NCBI GenBank assembly: GCA_002786385.1 | Contig: PGCN01000025.1 | Span: forward strand, 310,001-374,000 | Reading direction: 5' to 3' | Source of the DNA: Flavobacterium sp. FEMGT703F | Lineage (GTDB): Bacteria > Bacteroidota > Bacteroidia > Flavobacteriales > Flavobacteriaceae | Length of the DNA stretch: 64,000 nt | In this document: piece after piece, positions 8,728 through 18,345 of the stretch | Position numbering within the stretch: position 1 is the stretch's first letter | Layout of the letters: the number at the start of each line of letters is the position of its first letter | Program-made: the position numbers and the translations under genes | The notes under the pieces: model-generated | Database searches by the model: none | The model's input: the letters and a program-made list of their open reading frames with translations, nothing else | Told to the model about the DNA's origin: nothing

Positions 8728-9195
8728 ATGATATTTAAAGACAAAGTTTCAAATTTAATAGCGGAAGAATTGGAAAACAATTCCTCCTTGTTTTTGGTAG
8801 ATTTAAGTATTTCAGAGAGTTATAAAATTACCGTAACTTTGGATGGCGATAATGGCATAACTTTGCAGGATTGTATAGATGTAAGTCGTACTATAGAAAA
8901 CAACTTGGATCGCGAAGAACAAGATTTCTCATTGGAAGTGGCTTCTGCAGGCGTTTCGTCGCCCCTAAAACTGGTAAGACAGTACAAGAAAAATATTGGT
9001 CGAAACCTAAAGGTTAAAACCACCACATCGGAAACCATCGAAGCCAAGTTAGAAGCGGCTGATGATGATAAAATTACGCTGACTTGGACAGCGAGAGAAC
9101 CAAAAAAAATAGGAAAAGGAAAAGAAACGGTAACACACCAACGTGAAATTCCTTATTCAGAAATAAAAGAAGCAATTGTTACAATAATATTTTAA
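8728..9195 (+). CDS. rimP: ribosome maturation factor RimP
   Basis: A 155-residue factor for 30S subunit maturation. The start at 8728 ([18 protein letters not shown]) fits the family; the ATG at 8692 lies before the leader hairpin and adds 12 residues foreign to RimP. The N-terminal alpha/beta domain holds the conserved pattern [18 protein letters not shown] and [11 protein letters not shown] (the family's EVSSPGL-like motif). The C-terminal domain is Sm-like. It is the first gene of rimP-nusA-infB, a gene order conserved across bacteria. NusA starts 11 bases after its stop. Confidence 0.93.
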   Translation: MIFKDKVSNLIAEELENNSSLFLVDLSISESYKITVTLDGDNGITLQDCIDVSRTIENNLDREEQDFSLEVASAGVSSPLKLVRQYKKNIGRNLKVKTTTSETIEAKLEAADDDKITLTWTAREPKKIGKGKETVTHQREIPYSEIKEAIVTIIF

Positions 9196-9206
9196 TTAAA
9201 ACAGGC

Positions 9207-10448
9207 ATGGAAAATATTGCATTAATCGAATCATTTTCAGAGTTTAAAGACGATAAACTTATTGATCGAGTAACGCTTATGGCGATTTTGGAAGATGTAT
9301 TTAGAAACGCATTAAAAAAGAAATACGGTTCTGATGATAACTTTGATATCATTATCAATCCTGACAAAGGAGATATGGAGATTTGGAGAAATCGCGTGGT
9401 AGTAGCTGATGGAGAAGTGGAAGACGAAAACCAAGAGATTGCTTTGTCCGAAGCGAGAAAAATCGAGCCTGATTTTGAGGTTGGTGAAGATGTATCAGAA
9501 GAAGTAAAATTAATCGATTTAGGAAGAAGAGCTATTTTGGCATTGCGTCAAAACCTGATTTCTAAGATTCATGAACACGATAACACCAATCTTTACAAGC
9601 AATTCAAAGATTTAATAGGTGAAATTTATACTGCCGAAGTACACCATGTTCGTCCAAGAGTTGTAATTTTGGTGGATGATGAAGGCAACGAAATTGTATT
9701 GCCGAAGGAAAAACAAATTCCGTCCGACTTTTTCCGCAAAGGAGATAACGTGCGCGGAATCATTGAAAGTGTTGAGTTGAAAGGCAACAAGCCGCAAATC
9801 ATCATGTCGAGAACGGCCGATAAATTCTTAGAAAAACTATTTGAACAAGAAATTCCGGAAGTATTTGACGGTTTGATTATGATTAAAAAGGTAGTGAGAA
9901 TTCCGGGTGAAAAAGCAAAAGTAGCTGTAGATTCTTATGATGACAGAATTGATCCGGTGGGTGCTTGTGTGGGAATGAAAGGTTCACGTATTCACGGTAT
10001 TGTTCGTGAGTTGGGCAACGAAAACATTGATGTAATCAACTTTACCAGCAACTTGCCGTTGTACATCACCAGAGCTTTAAGTCCGGCTAAAGTATCTTCT
10101 GTTAAAATCGACGAAGAGAAAAAAAGGGCCGAAGTATTTTTAAAATTAGAAGAAGTTTCCAAAGCCATCGGTCGTGGTGGTCATAACATCAAATTGGCCG
10201 GATTATTAACTGGTTATGAGTTAGATGTAATCCGTGAAGGCAGCGCCATTGAAGAAGATGACGTTGAATTAACAGAGTTCTCAGACGAAATCGACGGTTG
10301 GGTAATCGACGAGTTTGCTAAAATCGGTTTAGATACCGCTCGCAGCATCCTGAACCAAGATGTAGCCGATTTGGTAAGAAGAACTGATTTGGAAGAAGAA
10401 ACTATCTTAGAGGTAATCAAAATATTGAAAGAAGAGTTTGAAGACTAA
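9207..10448 (+). CDS. nusA: transcription termination/antitermination factor NusA
   Basis: A 413-residue RNA polymerase-binding elongation factor. Domains in order: NusA N-terminal domain (about 1-130), S1 (about 135-200, KGDNVRGIIESVELKGNKPQ), KH1 (about 230-290, with VGMKGSRIHGIVREL) and KH2 (about 300-345, with the GRGG loop). A short helical HhH-type tail follows (about 365-413). The long acidic repeats of enterobacterial NusA are absent, as is usual in Bacteroidetes. It lies 11 bases after rimP and 42 bases before infB, almost certainly co-transcribed with both. Confidence 0.95.
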   Translation: MENIALIESFSEFKDDKLIDRVTLMAILEDVFRNALKKKYGSDDNFDIIINPDKGDMEIWRNRVVVADGEVEDENQEIALSEARKIEPDFEVGEDVSEEVKLIDLGRRAILALRQNLISKIHEHDNTNLYKQFKDLIGEIYTAEVHHVRPRVVILVDDEGNEIVLPKEKQIPSDFFRKGDNVRGIIESVELKGNKPQIIMSRTADKFLEKLFEQEIPEVFDGLIMIKKVVRIPGEKAKVAVDSYDDRIDPVGACVGMKGSRIHGIVRELGNENIDVINFTSNLPLYITRALSPAKVSSVKIDEEKKRAEVFLKLEEVSKAIGRGGHNIKLAGLLTGYELDVIREGSAIEEDDVELTEFSDEIDGWVIDEFAKIGLDTARSILNQDVADLVRRTDLEEETILEVIKILKEEFED

Positions 10449-10490
10449 GCTTTCGCCAACACAACAATAAGTTAACATTAATTAGATTTT

Positions 10491-13229
10491 ATGTCTGAAG
10501 GAAATATTAGAATTAATAAAGTTTTAAGGGAATTAAATATTTCTTTGGAAAGAGCTGTGGATTATCTTAAGGATAAAGGAATTGCTATTGAAGCGAGTCC
10601 TAACACAAAAATTTCCGATGATGTATACAATATTCTTTGTGGTCAATTTGCCGGCGACAAAGGCAACAAAGAAGCTTCAAAAGGAATAAGCGAAGAAATC
10701 AGAAAGGAAAAAGAAGCCCTTCGTTTGGAAAGAGAAAAAGAAATTGAAGACAAACGCAAACAAGAAGAGGAACGCCAACGTTTGGAGTTAATCAAGGCCA
10801 AAGCTGTAATCAGCGGTCCTAAGCAAGTCGGAAAAATCGATTTAGAGCCTAAGGCTGCAGTTGCTCCTTCAGAAGTCCCGAAAATTTCAGCAGAAAAATC
10901 AGAGCCTGTTGTGGCGAAAAGTGAAGCTCCTGCGCCGGTAGCCGAGCCTAAAAAAGAAGTAGTTAAAGAAGCCGAATCAAAACCGGCGGACACTACTGCA
11001 GACGAGACTATTACGACGCAATACCAAAAATTGTCCGGTGCTACTTTGACCGGTCAAGTGATCGATTTGTCTCAATTTAACAAGCCGAAAAAGAAAAAAG
11101 AAGAATTCAAGAAAGACAATGGTAAACCGGCTGCTGCTAACGGACAAAATGCCAATGCAAGTCAGAATGCCAACAAGAATAAACGCAAAAGAATTGCCCC
11201 GAAACCAGGTGACAAACCAGCCATTACCGGAGGCAATAACGCACAAGGCGGACCTGCTAAATTTGGCAACAAACCGGGCTTCCAAAAAGGAAACCGTCCG
11301 GCCATTGTTCAAAAAGTAGAGCCGACAGAAGAAGAAGTTAAAAACCAAATCAAGGAAACGTTAGAGCGTTTACAAGGAAAAGGGAATAAATCCAAAGCGG
11401 CCAAATACCGTAGAGACAAGCGTGATACGCACCGTCAACGTTCAGAAGATGAGATGCAAGCGATGGAAGAAGGAAGCAAAATCCTGAAAGTAACCGAGTT
11501 TGTTACCGTAGGTGAAATTGCAACCATGATGGATGTGCCTATTACTAAAGTAATCGGAACGTGTATGACCTTGGGAATCATGGTAACCATGAACCAAAGA
11601 TTGGATGCTGAAACCCTTTCTATTGTGGCCGATGAGTTTGGTTATCAAGTAGAGTTTATCACTACTGATATCGAGGAAAATTTAGAGGTAATCGAAGATA
11701 AACCGGAAGATTTAGTACATCGCGCCCCTATCGTAACTGTGATGGGTCACGTAGATCACGGTAAAACTTCGTTATTGGATTACATCCGTAAAACCAACGT
11801 AATTGCCGGTGAGTCCGGAGGTATTACACAGCACATCGGTGCTTACGGAGTGGTATTAGAGAACGGTCAAAAAATTACTTTCTTAGATACACCGGGTCAC
11901 GAAGCGTTTACCGCTATGCGTGCTCGTGGTGCTCAAGTTACCGATATTGCCATCATTGTAATTGCAGCGGACGACGATATCATGCCTCAAACCAAAGAAG
12001 CCATCAGTCACGCTCAGGCGGCAGGCGTTCCTATGATTTTCGCTATCAATAAAGTGGACAAACCGGCTGCTAATCCTGAAAAGATTAAAGAGCAATTGGC
12101 AGGAATGAATTTGTTGGTTGAAGACTGGGGTGGAAAATACCAATCACACGACATCTCGGCTAAAGCCGGAACGGGGGTTAAAGATTTATTGGAAAAAGTA
12201 TTGTTAGAAGCTGAATTGTTGGATTTGAAAGCGAATCCAAACAAACCTGCTGTAGGTACAGTAGTAGAAGCTTTCTTAGATAAAGGACGCGGTTACGTGT
12301 CTACTGTATTAGTGCAAGCCGGAACCTTAAAGGTAGGCGATTATGTACTGGCCGGTAAAAATCATGGTAAGGTAAAAGCCATGCACGATGAAAGAGGACA
12401 CAATATTTTAGTGGCCGGACCATCAACACCAATTTCTGTTTTAGGATTGGATGGTGCGCCAACAGCCGGTGACAAATTCAACGTGTTTGAAGATGAAAGA
12501 GAAGCCAAACAAATCGCAGCCAAACGTACCCAATTATTGCGTGAGCAATCGGTTCGTACGCAAAAGCACATTACTTTGGCAGAGATTGGTCGTCGTATCG
12601 CTTTAGGACAGTTCAAAGAATTGAATATCATCTTAAAAGGAGATGTTGACGGTTCGGTAGAAGCGTTGTCTGATTCCTTCTCGAAATTATCTACTGAAGA
12701 AATTCAAATCCGAATCATCCATAAAGGTGTTGGTGCGATTACTGAGTCTGATGTATTGTTGGCTTCGGCTTCCGATGCGATCATTATCGGATTTAACGTT
12801 CGTCCTTCCGGAAATGCTAAGCAATTGGCAGATAAAGAAGAAATCGATATCAGAAACTATTCTATCATTTACGACGCTATCGACGACTTAAAAGATGCGA
12901 TGGAAGGTATGTTGTCGCCGGAGATGAAAGAAGAAATTACCGGTACTGCAGAAATCCGTGAGTTGTTTAAAGTTTCTAAAGTGGGAACTATTGCCGGATG
13001 TATGGTTACAGATGGTAAAATCTTCCGCAACTCTAAAATCCGCTTGATCCGCGAAGGTGTGGTCATTTACACTGGAGAATTGGCTACCTTAAAACGTTTT
13101 AAAGATGATGTAAAAGAGGTTTCTAAAGGATACGATTGCGGTATGCAAATTAAGAATTACAACGATATTCGTGAATACGATACCATTGAAGCTTTCCAAG
13201 AAGTGGAAGTGAAGAAAAAGTTGAAATAA
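10491..13229 (+). CDS. infB: translation initiation factor IF-2
   Basis: A 912-residue GTPase that places fMet-tRNA on the 30S subunit. The N-terminal IF2_N helix bundle (1-55) is followed by a long charged Lys/Glu/Ala/Pro-rich linker (about 60-330). A second IF2_N domain precedes the G domain. GTPase motifs: GHVDHGKT (419-426), the DTPGHE switch II motif, and NKVD. Domain II, domain III and the C-terminal fMet-tRNA-binding domain follow to [22 protein letters not shown]. It ends the rimP-nusA-infB operon at a strong terminator. Confidence 0.96.
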   Translation: MSEGNIRINKVLRELNISLERAVDYLKDKGIAIEASPNTKISDDVYNILCGQFAGDKGNKEASKGISEEIRKEKEALRLEREKEIEDKRKQEEERQRLELIKAKAVISGPKQVGKIDLEPKAAVAPSEVPKISAEKSEPVVAKSEAPAPVAEPKKEVVKEAESKPADTTADETITTQYQKLSGATLTGQVIDLSQFNKPKKKKEEFKKDNGKPAAANGQNANASQNANKNKRKRIAPKPGDKPAITGGNNAQGGPAKFGNKPGFQKGNRPAIVQKVEPTEEEVKNQIKETLERLQGKGNKSKAAKYRRDKRDTHRQRSEDEMQAMEEGSKILKVTEFVTVGEIATMMDVPITKVIGTCMTLGIMVTMNQRLDAETLSIVADEFGYQVEFITTDIEENLEVIEDKPEDLVHRAPIVTVMGHVDHGKTSLLDYIRKTNVIAGESGGITQHIGAYGVVLENGQKITFLDTPGHEAFTAMRARGAQVTDIAIIVIAADDDIMPQTKEAISHAQAAGVPMIFAINKVDKPAANPEKIKEQLAGMNLLVEDWGGKYQSHDISAKAGTGVKDLLEKVLLEAELLDLKANPNKPAVGTVVEAFLDKGRGYVSTVLVQAGTLKVGDYVLAGKNHGKVKAMHDERGHNILVAGPSTPISVLGLDGAPTAGDKFNVFEDEREAKQIAAKRTQLLREQSVRTQKHITLAEIGRRIALGQFKELNIILKGDVDGSVEALSDSFSKLSTEEIQIRIIHKGVGAITESDVLLASASDAIIIGFNVRPSGNAKQLADKEEIDIRNYSIIYDAIDDLKDAMEGMLSPEMKEEITGTAEIRELFKVSKVGTIAGCMVTDGKIFRNSKIRLIREGVVIYTGELATLKRFKDDVKEVSKGYDCGMQIKNYNDIREYDTIEAFQEVEVKKKLK

Positions 13230-13235
13230 TACTTC

Positions 13236-13267
13236 AAAAAAAGCCCCGAATTTCGGGGCTTTTTTTT
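13236..13267 (+). terminator. terminator after infB (bidirectional)
   Basis: An 8-bp GC-rich stem (AGCCCCGA at 13242-13249 with TCGGGGCT at 13253-13260), extended by A/T runs. It serves infB on the plus strand and the SPOR gene on the minus strand, whose stop codon it touches. Confidence 0.88.
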
Positions 13268-13655
13268 ATTTGTTTGGTTTGATTAAAAAGGCAGTTGGAT
13301 ATCTTTTCTTTAGTAATTGTAAATTCTTTTCAGCTTCAATTCGGGTTTTAAAATTGCCTACCCAAACTTTATACAAAGGAGTGCTGAATACTATGGTGGC
13401 GTCTAAATTTTTAAATTCTTTTTTGAAGTCGATTAATGTTTTTTTGGAGTTTTCAGTATCACCATTGAATATCTGAATTTTATAGCGGTCATTAATAGTA
13501 ATTGAACTGTTAATTTTTCTTTTCTCATTTAGCAATTGTTCAAATTTAACATCCTGATCAACGGTTACTTTTCCATCCTGAGAGTAGGTTTTTTGGCAAA
13601 TAAAGAAAACGATTGCGCAGCAAAAAGCGGCATTTGTTTTGGTTAAAAATTTCAT
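13266..13655 (-). CDS. secreted SPOR-domain protein
   Basis: A 129-residue exported protein. The start at 13655 gives a proper signal peptide (MKFLTKTNAAFCCAIVFFI, cleavage after about residue 25 in KTYSQ). A Met seven codons upstream (13676) would put polar residues in front of it and would overlap the predicted -7 box, so it is rejected. The C-terminal ~75 residues form a SPOR domain (RYKIQIFNG at its start, LYKVWVGNF and AEKNLQLLKKRYPTAFLI at its end), which binds denuded septal peptidoglycan glycans. It stands alone between the infB terminator and the act operon promoter. Confidence 0.85.
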   Translation of the reverse strand: MKFLTKTNAAFCCAIVFFICQKTYSQDGKVTVDQDVKFEQLLNEKRKINSSITINDRYKIQIFNGDTENSKKTLIDFKKEFKNLDATIVFSTPLYKVWVGNFKTRIEAEKNLQLLKKRYPTAFLIKPNK

Positions 13656-13673
13656 AATGATTTGATTTTTATA

Positions 13674-13702
13674 CAAATGTAAAACTTAATAAATTAAACA
13701 AA
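13674..13702 (-). promoter_or_regulatory. promoter of the SPOR gene
   Basis: On the minus strand, TTTG (13699-13702), a 17-base spacer and TACATTTG (13674-13681). The predicted start is about 12 bases before the ATG at 13655, which supports that start. Confidence 0.6.
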
Positions 13703-13757
13703 AGACGATTTGTTATTTAGAATTAATATAAATTGATATTTATGATATATTTAAGGT

Positions 13758-13787
13758 TTTGAGAATAGTTCATAAGTCGTATTTTTG
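13758..13787 (+). promoter_or_regulatory. promoter of the act-cox operon
   Basis: TTTG at 13758-13761, an 18-base spacer and TATTTTTG at 13780-13787. The leader to actA is about 80 bases. This is the only clear promoter I find before the whole actABCDEF-coxBA series. Confidence 0.7.
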
Positions 13788-13873
13788 TGCAAGTTTTAAA
13801 GAAAGCGTCGATTTTTTCACTGAAAAACCTTCAGAAAGAATCATGCCAACATTAGTCGATAATCATTTATTAT

Positions 13874-15211
13874 ATGAAAAAAATGGGTAACCATAATTCG
13901 ATTTCAAGGAAAATAGTCTTTAGTTTAGCTTTAATGCTAACGTTCTCCTTCACCTCATTTTCACAAGAAACTCCTCCTGCGGCCGCTGCTGATCCAGCTG
14001 CTGCTTCTGCTGCTCCTGCAGCTGCGACCGGTGGAGATCCTGTAGCCGGAAAAGCATTGTTCAACGCCAACTGTGCAGCTTGTCACAATCTTGACAAAAA
14101 GATGACAGGGCCTGCTTTAAGAGGTGTTTCTGCAAAGTATGACAAGGAGTGGATTTACAAATGGGTAAACAACAGTTCTGCTCTTATCAAATCCGGAGAT
14201 GCTAAGGCTATCAAGATTTTTGAAGAGTTTAACAAGTCAGTGATGACTGCTTTTCCACAATTGTCAACAACAGATATTGACAACATCATAGCTTATACTG
14301 ACGAGAAAAAAGCGGAGCCTGCTGCTGCAGTAGCTGCATTGCCTGGTAAGGGAGCTGATGCTGACCAAGGCGGAATTTCAAACGACGTTATCTTAGGTGC
14401 TTTGGCATTGGTGATGTTGATGTTGGTAGTTATGTTGTTCTTTGTAAACAATGTGCTTACCAAAGTTGCTAAGTCTAACAATATTGAAGTGCCTGCTAAA
14501 CAAGGAGTTTCATTATGGCAAGCTTTTGCTAAAAACCAGTTCTTGGTATTGGTGGCTTCTATCTTCTTATTGTTGTCAAGTGGCTACTTCGTTTACGGAT
14601 GGATGATGCAAGTGGGTGTTGATCAGGATTATGCTCCAATTCAACCAATCCACTATTCACACAGAATCCACGCCGGTAGCAATGGGATTGATTGTAAATA
14701 CTGTCACTCTGCAGCTAGAGTTAGTAAAAACGCAGGGATTCCTTCGTTGAATGTTTGTATGAACTGTCACAAAAACATCGCTGAAGTAGCAGATACTACA
14801 GCAACTCCGGAATACAGCAAAGCATTCTATGATGGTGAGATTCAAAAATTATACGATGCAGTGGGTTGGGATAAAGCCACTCAAAAATATACTGGTAAAA
14901 CCAAGCCGGTTAAATGGGTTCGTATTCACAACTTGCCTGATTTTGCTTACTTCAACCACTCTCAGCACGTAACGGTGGCCGGAATTGAATGTCAAAAATG
15001 TCACGGTCCGGTTCAGGAATATGAAATCCAAAAACAATTTGCGCCATTAACCATGGGTTGGTGTATCAAGTGTCACCGTGAAACTGATGTGAAAATGGAA
15101 GGTAATGCCTACTATACAAAAATTCACGAAGAACTTTCCAAGAAATATGGTGTAGACAAATTGACTGCAGCACAAATGGGAGGTTTAGAATGTGGTAAGT
15201 GCCACTATTAA
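13874..15211 (+). CDS. actA: alternative complex III, multihaem cytochrome c subunit ActA
   Basis: A 445-residue periplasmic cytochrome of the quinol:electron acceptor oxidoreductase that replaces complex bc1. A signal peptide (to about residue 34) and an Ala/Pro-rich linker lead into a monohaem cytochrome c domain (CAACH at 67-71). Two transmembrane helices follow (about 172-196 and 217-237). The multihaem domain then has CKYCH (274-278), CMNCH, CQKCH, CIKCH and a C-terminal CGKCH. There are therefore six CxxCH sites; the pentahaem core is the ActA norm and the N-terminal cytochrome c domain is an addition. It is first in the operon; actB follows after 32 bases. Confidence 0.92.
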   Translation: MKKMGNHNSISRKIVFSLALMLTFSFTSFSQETPPAAAADPAAASAAPAAATGGDPVAGKALFNANCAACHNLDKKMTGPALRGVSAKYDKEWIYKWVNNSSALIKSGDAKAIKIFEEFNKSVMTAFPQLSTTDIDNIIAYTDEKKAEPAAAVAALPGKGADADQGGISNDVILGALALVMLMLVVMLFFVNNVLTKVAKSNNIEVPAKQGVSLWQAFAKNQFLVLVASIFLLLSSGYFVYGWMMQVGVDQDYAPIQPIHYSHRIHAGSNGIDCKYCHSAARVSKNAGIPSLNVCMNCHKNIAEVADTTATPEYSKAFYDGEIQKLYDAVGWDKATQKYTGKTKPVKWVRIHNLPDFAYFNHSQHVTVAGIECQKCHGPVQEYEIQKQFAPLTMGWCIKCHRETDVKMEGNAYYTKIHEELSKKYGVDKLTAAQMGGLECGKCHY

Positions 15212-15243
15212 TCAAATTATTAAGAAGCTAATATTTATATACG

Positions 15244-18200
15244 ATGTCATCGAACAAAAAATACTGGAAAAGTGTTGAGGAACTAAACGAAAATAGTTCT
15301 ATTGTTGAGACGCTTAGAAATAATGAATTCTCAGAACCAATCCCAACGGATGAGTTTTTGTCTGATAAAGAATCCTTATCTTCTTCTTCAACAACTCGTC
15401 GTGATTTCTTGAAATACGTTGGATTCAGTACAGCAGCGGCTACTTTAGCAGCTTGTGAAGGTCCTGTGCACAAATCAATTCCTTACGTTTTACAGCCGGA
15501 ACAAATTATTCCGGGAGTGGCAGATTACTTTGCGACTTCAATGTTTGATGGTTTTGATTTTGCCAATCTATTGGTAAAGTCACGTGAAGGTCGTCCGATT
15601 AAAATTGAAAACAATACCATAGCCGGTGCTAAGTTCACTGCCAATGCCAGAGTTCATGCTTCGGTTTTGTCATTGTACGATAATACTCGTCTAAAAGTAA
15701 CCAAAGTAGATCAGAAAGATGCTACTTGGGCTGCTGCTGACATGAAAATCAAAGCCAGTTTGGCTGATGCCAAAGCAAAAGGCGGACAAGTGGTTTTGTT
15801 AACCAATACTTTAGCTAGTCCTTCAACTGAAAAGTTGATTGCTGATTTTATCGCTCAAAATCCAAATGCTAAGCATGTAGTGTATGATGCTGTATCTGAA
15901 TCAGCAGCTTTAGATGCTTTTGAAGCAGTTTACGGAGAAAGAGCTTTGGTTGATTATGATTTTTCAAAAGCCAACACTATAGTGTCTGTCGGAGCTGATT
16001 TCTTAGGTGATTGGCAAGGTGGCGGATACGATTCAGGATATGCTCAAGGCAGAATTCCGCAAAAAGGCAAAATGTCTAAGCACTACCAATTTGAAGCCAA
16101 TATGACCTTGTCAGGTGCGGCTGCAGATAAGAGAGTGCCGATGAAAGTTGCCGATCAAAAATTAGCTTTGGTTAAAATCTACAGTATAATTACTGGTTCA
16201 GCTGTATCTGTAGGAAAGCTAGCTAATGAAGATGTAGTGGTTAAAGCCGCTCAACAATTAAAAGCTGCCGGAGCTAAAGGTCTTTTAGTGTCTGGAATTC
16301 AAGATAAAAATGCTCAATTATTGGTATTAGCGATCAACCAAGCTCTGGCAAGTGAGGCATTCTCTACAGTGGGAACGCGTCAAATCAGAAAAGGTTCTGA
16401 TGCTAAAGTAACTCAATTGTTAGCAGATATTAATGCGGGTAGTGTACACACGCTTATTATGAGTGGTGTTAATCCGGTTTACACTTTGGCTAACGGTAAA
16501 GCGTTTGCTCAAGGGTTGAAAAAAGTAAAATTATCAGTAGCTTTTTCTTTGAAAGAAGATGAAACAGCTTCTGTAACTAACATAGCTGTTCCTGCGCCTC
16601 ATTACTTAGAGTCTTGGAACGATTTAATGCTGACCAAAGGTACTTATTCTATTGTTCAGCCAACCATTCGTCCGTTATTCAGTTCTAAACAATTCCAAGA
16701 AGGATTGTTGTCTTGGACAGGTAACGCTGCTTCTTATTACGATTATATCAAAGCCAATTCAGGTGCTTACTTGAATGGTTTAACTTGGAATAAAGCAGTT
16801 CACGATGGTGTAGTAGCCGGTGTAGCTTCTGCTGCTTCAGCAGGTTCTGCTGATTTCAGTGCAGCTGCTTCAGCTTTAGCGCAATCAAAACCGTTAGCTA
16901 ATTTCGAGTTGGTATTGTATACTAAAACGGGTATGGGTGACGGTCAACAAGCTAACAACCCATGGTTACAAGAGTTTCCAGATCCAATTACGAGAGTTTC
17001 TTGGGATAACTACTTAACAGTGTCAAAAGCGGATGCTGAGAAGTTAGGCTTGAAAAATGAAATCGTTGCCAATGGTGGTTTAGACGGAAGTTATGCTACT
17101 GTAAAAGTGGGAGCTACTTCAATCACTGTCCCGGTAATTGTACAACCTGGACAAGCCGTTGGGACTATCGGTTTGGCTTTAGGGTATGGTAAAACAGCGG
17201 CTTTAAAAGAAGAAATGCAAGTAGGTGTTAACGCCTACGCTTTATATAACAATTTTGATAATGTTCAATCCGCTTCAGTTGACAAAGCTGATGGTACTCA
17301 TGAGTTTGCATGTGTTCAATCACAAAAAACTTTAATGGGTAGAGGTGATATTATCAAAGAAACTACCTTAACTGTTTTCACGGCTAAATTTGATGAACCG
17401 GAAGTTTGGAATCCTACTCCAATGGTTTCTTTAGATCACAAAGAAGTTGCTGCAACTTCTGTAGACTTATGGGAATCGTTTGATCGTTCAGTAGGACATC
17501 ACTTTAACTTGTCAATCGATTTGAACGCTTGTACCGGTTGTGGTGCTTGTGTGATTGCTTGTCATGCTGAAAACAACGTACCTGTTGTTGGTAAATCTGA
17601 AGTTAGAAGAAGTCGTGATATGCACTGGTTGCGTATCGACAGATACTACTCTTCAGAAGAGACTTTCGAAGGTGATAACAAGAAAAAAGAAGAGTTCGAC
17701 GGTTTATTCGGAGAAAAAGGTTCATTGGGTGGATTCGGTCAAATGGAAAATCCAAGCGACAACCCACAAGTGGTGTTCCAACCGGTAATGTGTCAACACT
17801 GTAACCACGCACCATGTGAAACAGTATGTCCTGTGGCTGCTACTTCTCACGGTCGTCAAGGTCAAAACCAAATGGCTTATAACCGTTGTGTTGGTACTCG
17901 TTACTGTGCTAACAACTGTCCGTACAAAGTACGTCGTTTCAACTGGTTCTTATACAGCAAAAACAATGAGTTTGATTTCCATATGAATGATGACTTAGGT
18001 CGTATGGTAGTAAACCCTGATGTAAACGTTCGTTCTCGTGGAGTTATGGAAAAATGTTCAATGTGTATCCAAAAAACACAGTTGACCATTTTAACTGCTA
18101 AGCGTGAAGGTAGAGAGGTTGCTGTGGATGAATTCCAAACCGCTTGTTCTTCTGCTTGTACTACAGGTGCCATGGTATTTGGTGATGTGAACAATAAAGA

Positions 18201-18306
18201 AAGTAAAGTTGCTAAACTAGCCGAAGACAAGAGAATGTACCATTTGTTAGAAAGTGTTGGAACTAAACCAAATGTTTTCTACCACGTAAAAGTTAGAAAT
18301 ACCTAG
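15244..18306 (+). CDS. actB: alternative complex III, iron-sulfur subunit ActB
   Basis: A 1020-residue subunit combining a molybdopterin-oxidoreductase-like domain without its cofactor (about 75-740) and a four-cluster ferredoxin domain (about 755-1010). A twin-arginine signal is displaced to residue 52 (RRDFLKYVGF) and ends in LAAC71, a lipobox, so this looks like a Tat-exported lipoprotein. Cluster ligands: CTGCGACVIAC from C763, CQHCNHAPCETVC, CVGTRYCANNC, and CSMC with CSSAC. Gene order and fold match ActB of Flavobacterium and Rhodothermus. It passes electrons between quinol and the haems of ActA. Confidence 0.93.
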   Translation: MSSNKKYWKSVEELNENSSIVETLRNNEFSEPIPTDEFLSDKESLSSSSTTRRDFLKYVGFSTAAATLAACEGPVHKSIPYVLQPEQIIPGVADYFATSMFDGFDFANLLVKSREGRPIKIENNTIAGAKFTANARVHASVLSLYDNTRLKVTKVDQKDATWAAADMKIKASLADAKAKGGQVVLLTNTLASPSTEKLIADFIAQNPNAKHVVYDAVSESAALDAFEAVYGERALVDYDFSKANTIVSVGADFLGDWQGGGYDSGYAQGRIPQKGKMSKHYQFEANMTLSGAAADKRVPMKVADQKLALVKIYSIITGSAVSVGKLANEDVVVKAAQQLKAAGAKGLLVSGIQDKNAQLLVLAINQALASEAFSTVGTRQIRKGSDAKVTQLLADINAGSVHTLIMSGVNPVYTLANGKAFAQGLKKVKLSVAFSLKEDETASVTNIAVPAPHYLESWNDLMLTKGTYSIVQPTIRPLFSSKQFQEGLLSWTGNAASYYDYIKANSGAYLNGLTWNKAVHDGVVAGVASAASAGSADFSAAASALAQSKPLANFELVLYTKTGMGDGQQANNPWLQEFPDPITRVSWDNYLTVSKADAEKLGLKNEIVANGGLDGSYATVKVGATSITVPVIVQPGQAVGTIGLALGYGKTAALKEEMQVGVNAYALYNNFDNVQSASVDKADGTHEFACVQSQKTLMGRGDIIKETTLTVFTAKFDEPEVWNPTPMVSLDHKEVAATSVDLWESFDRSVGHHFNLSIDLNACTGCGACVIACHAENNVPVVGKSEVRRSRDMHWLRIDRYYSSEETFEGDNKKKEEFDGLFGEKGSLGGFGQMENPSDNPQVVFQPVMCQHCNHAPCETVCPVAATSHGRQGQNQMAYNRCVGTRYCANNCPYKVRRFNWFLYSKNNEFDFHMNDDLGRMVVNPDVNVRSRGVMEKCSMCIQKTQLTILTAKREGREVAVDEFQTACSSACTTGAMVFGDVNNKESKVAKLAEDKRMYHLLESVGTKPNVFYHVKVRNT

Positions 18307-18345
18307 TATCAATAAGTAATTAATTAAGAAACAATATAAAGGATT

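Noticed and set aside
10643..11348. Minus-strand frames opposite the infB linker
   Set aside because: The repetitive Lys/Glu/Ala/Pro coding sequence leaves its antisense frames free of stops; no protein family seen.
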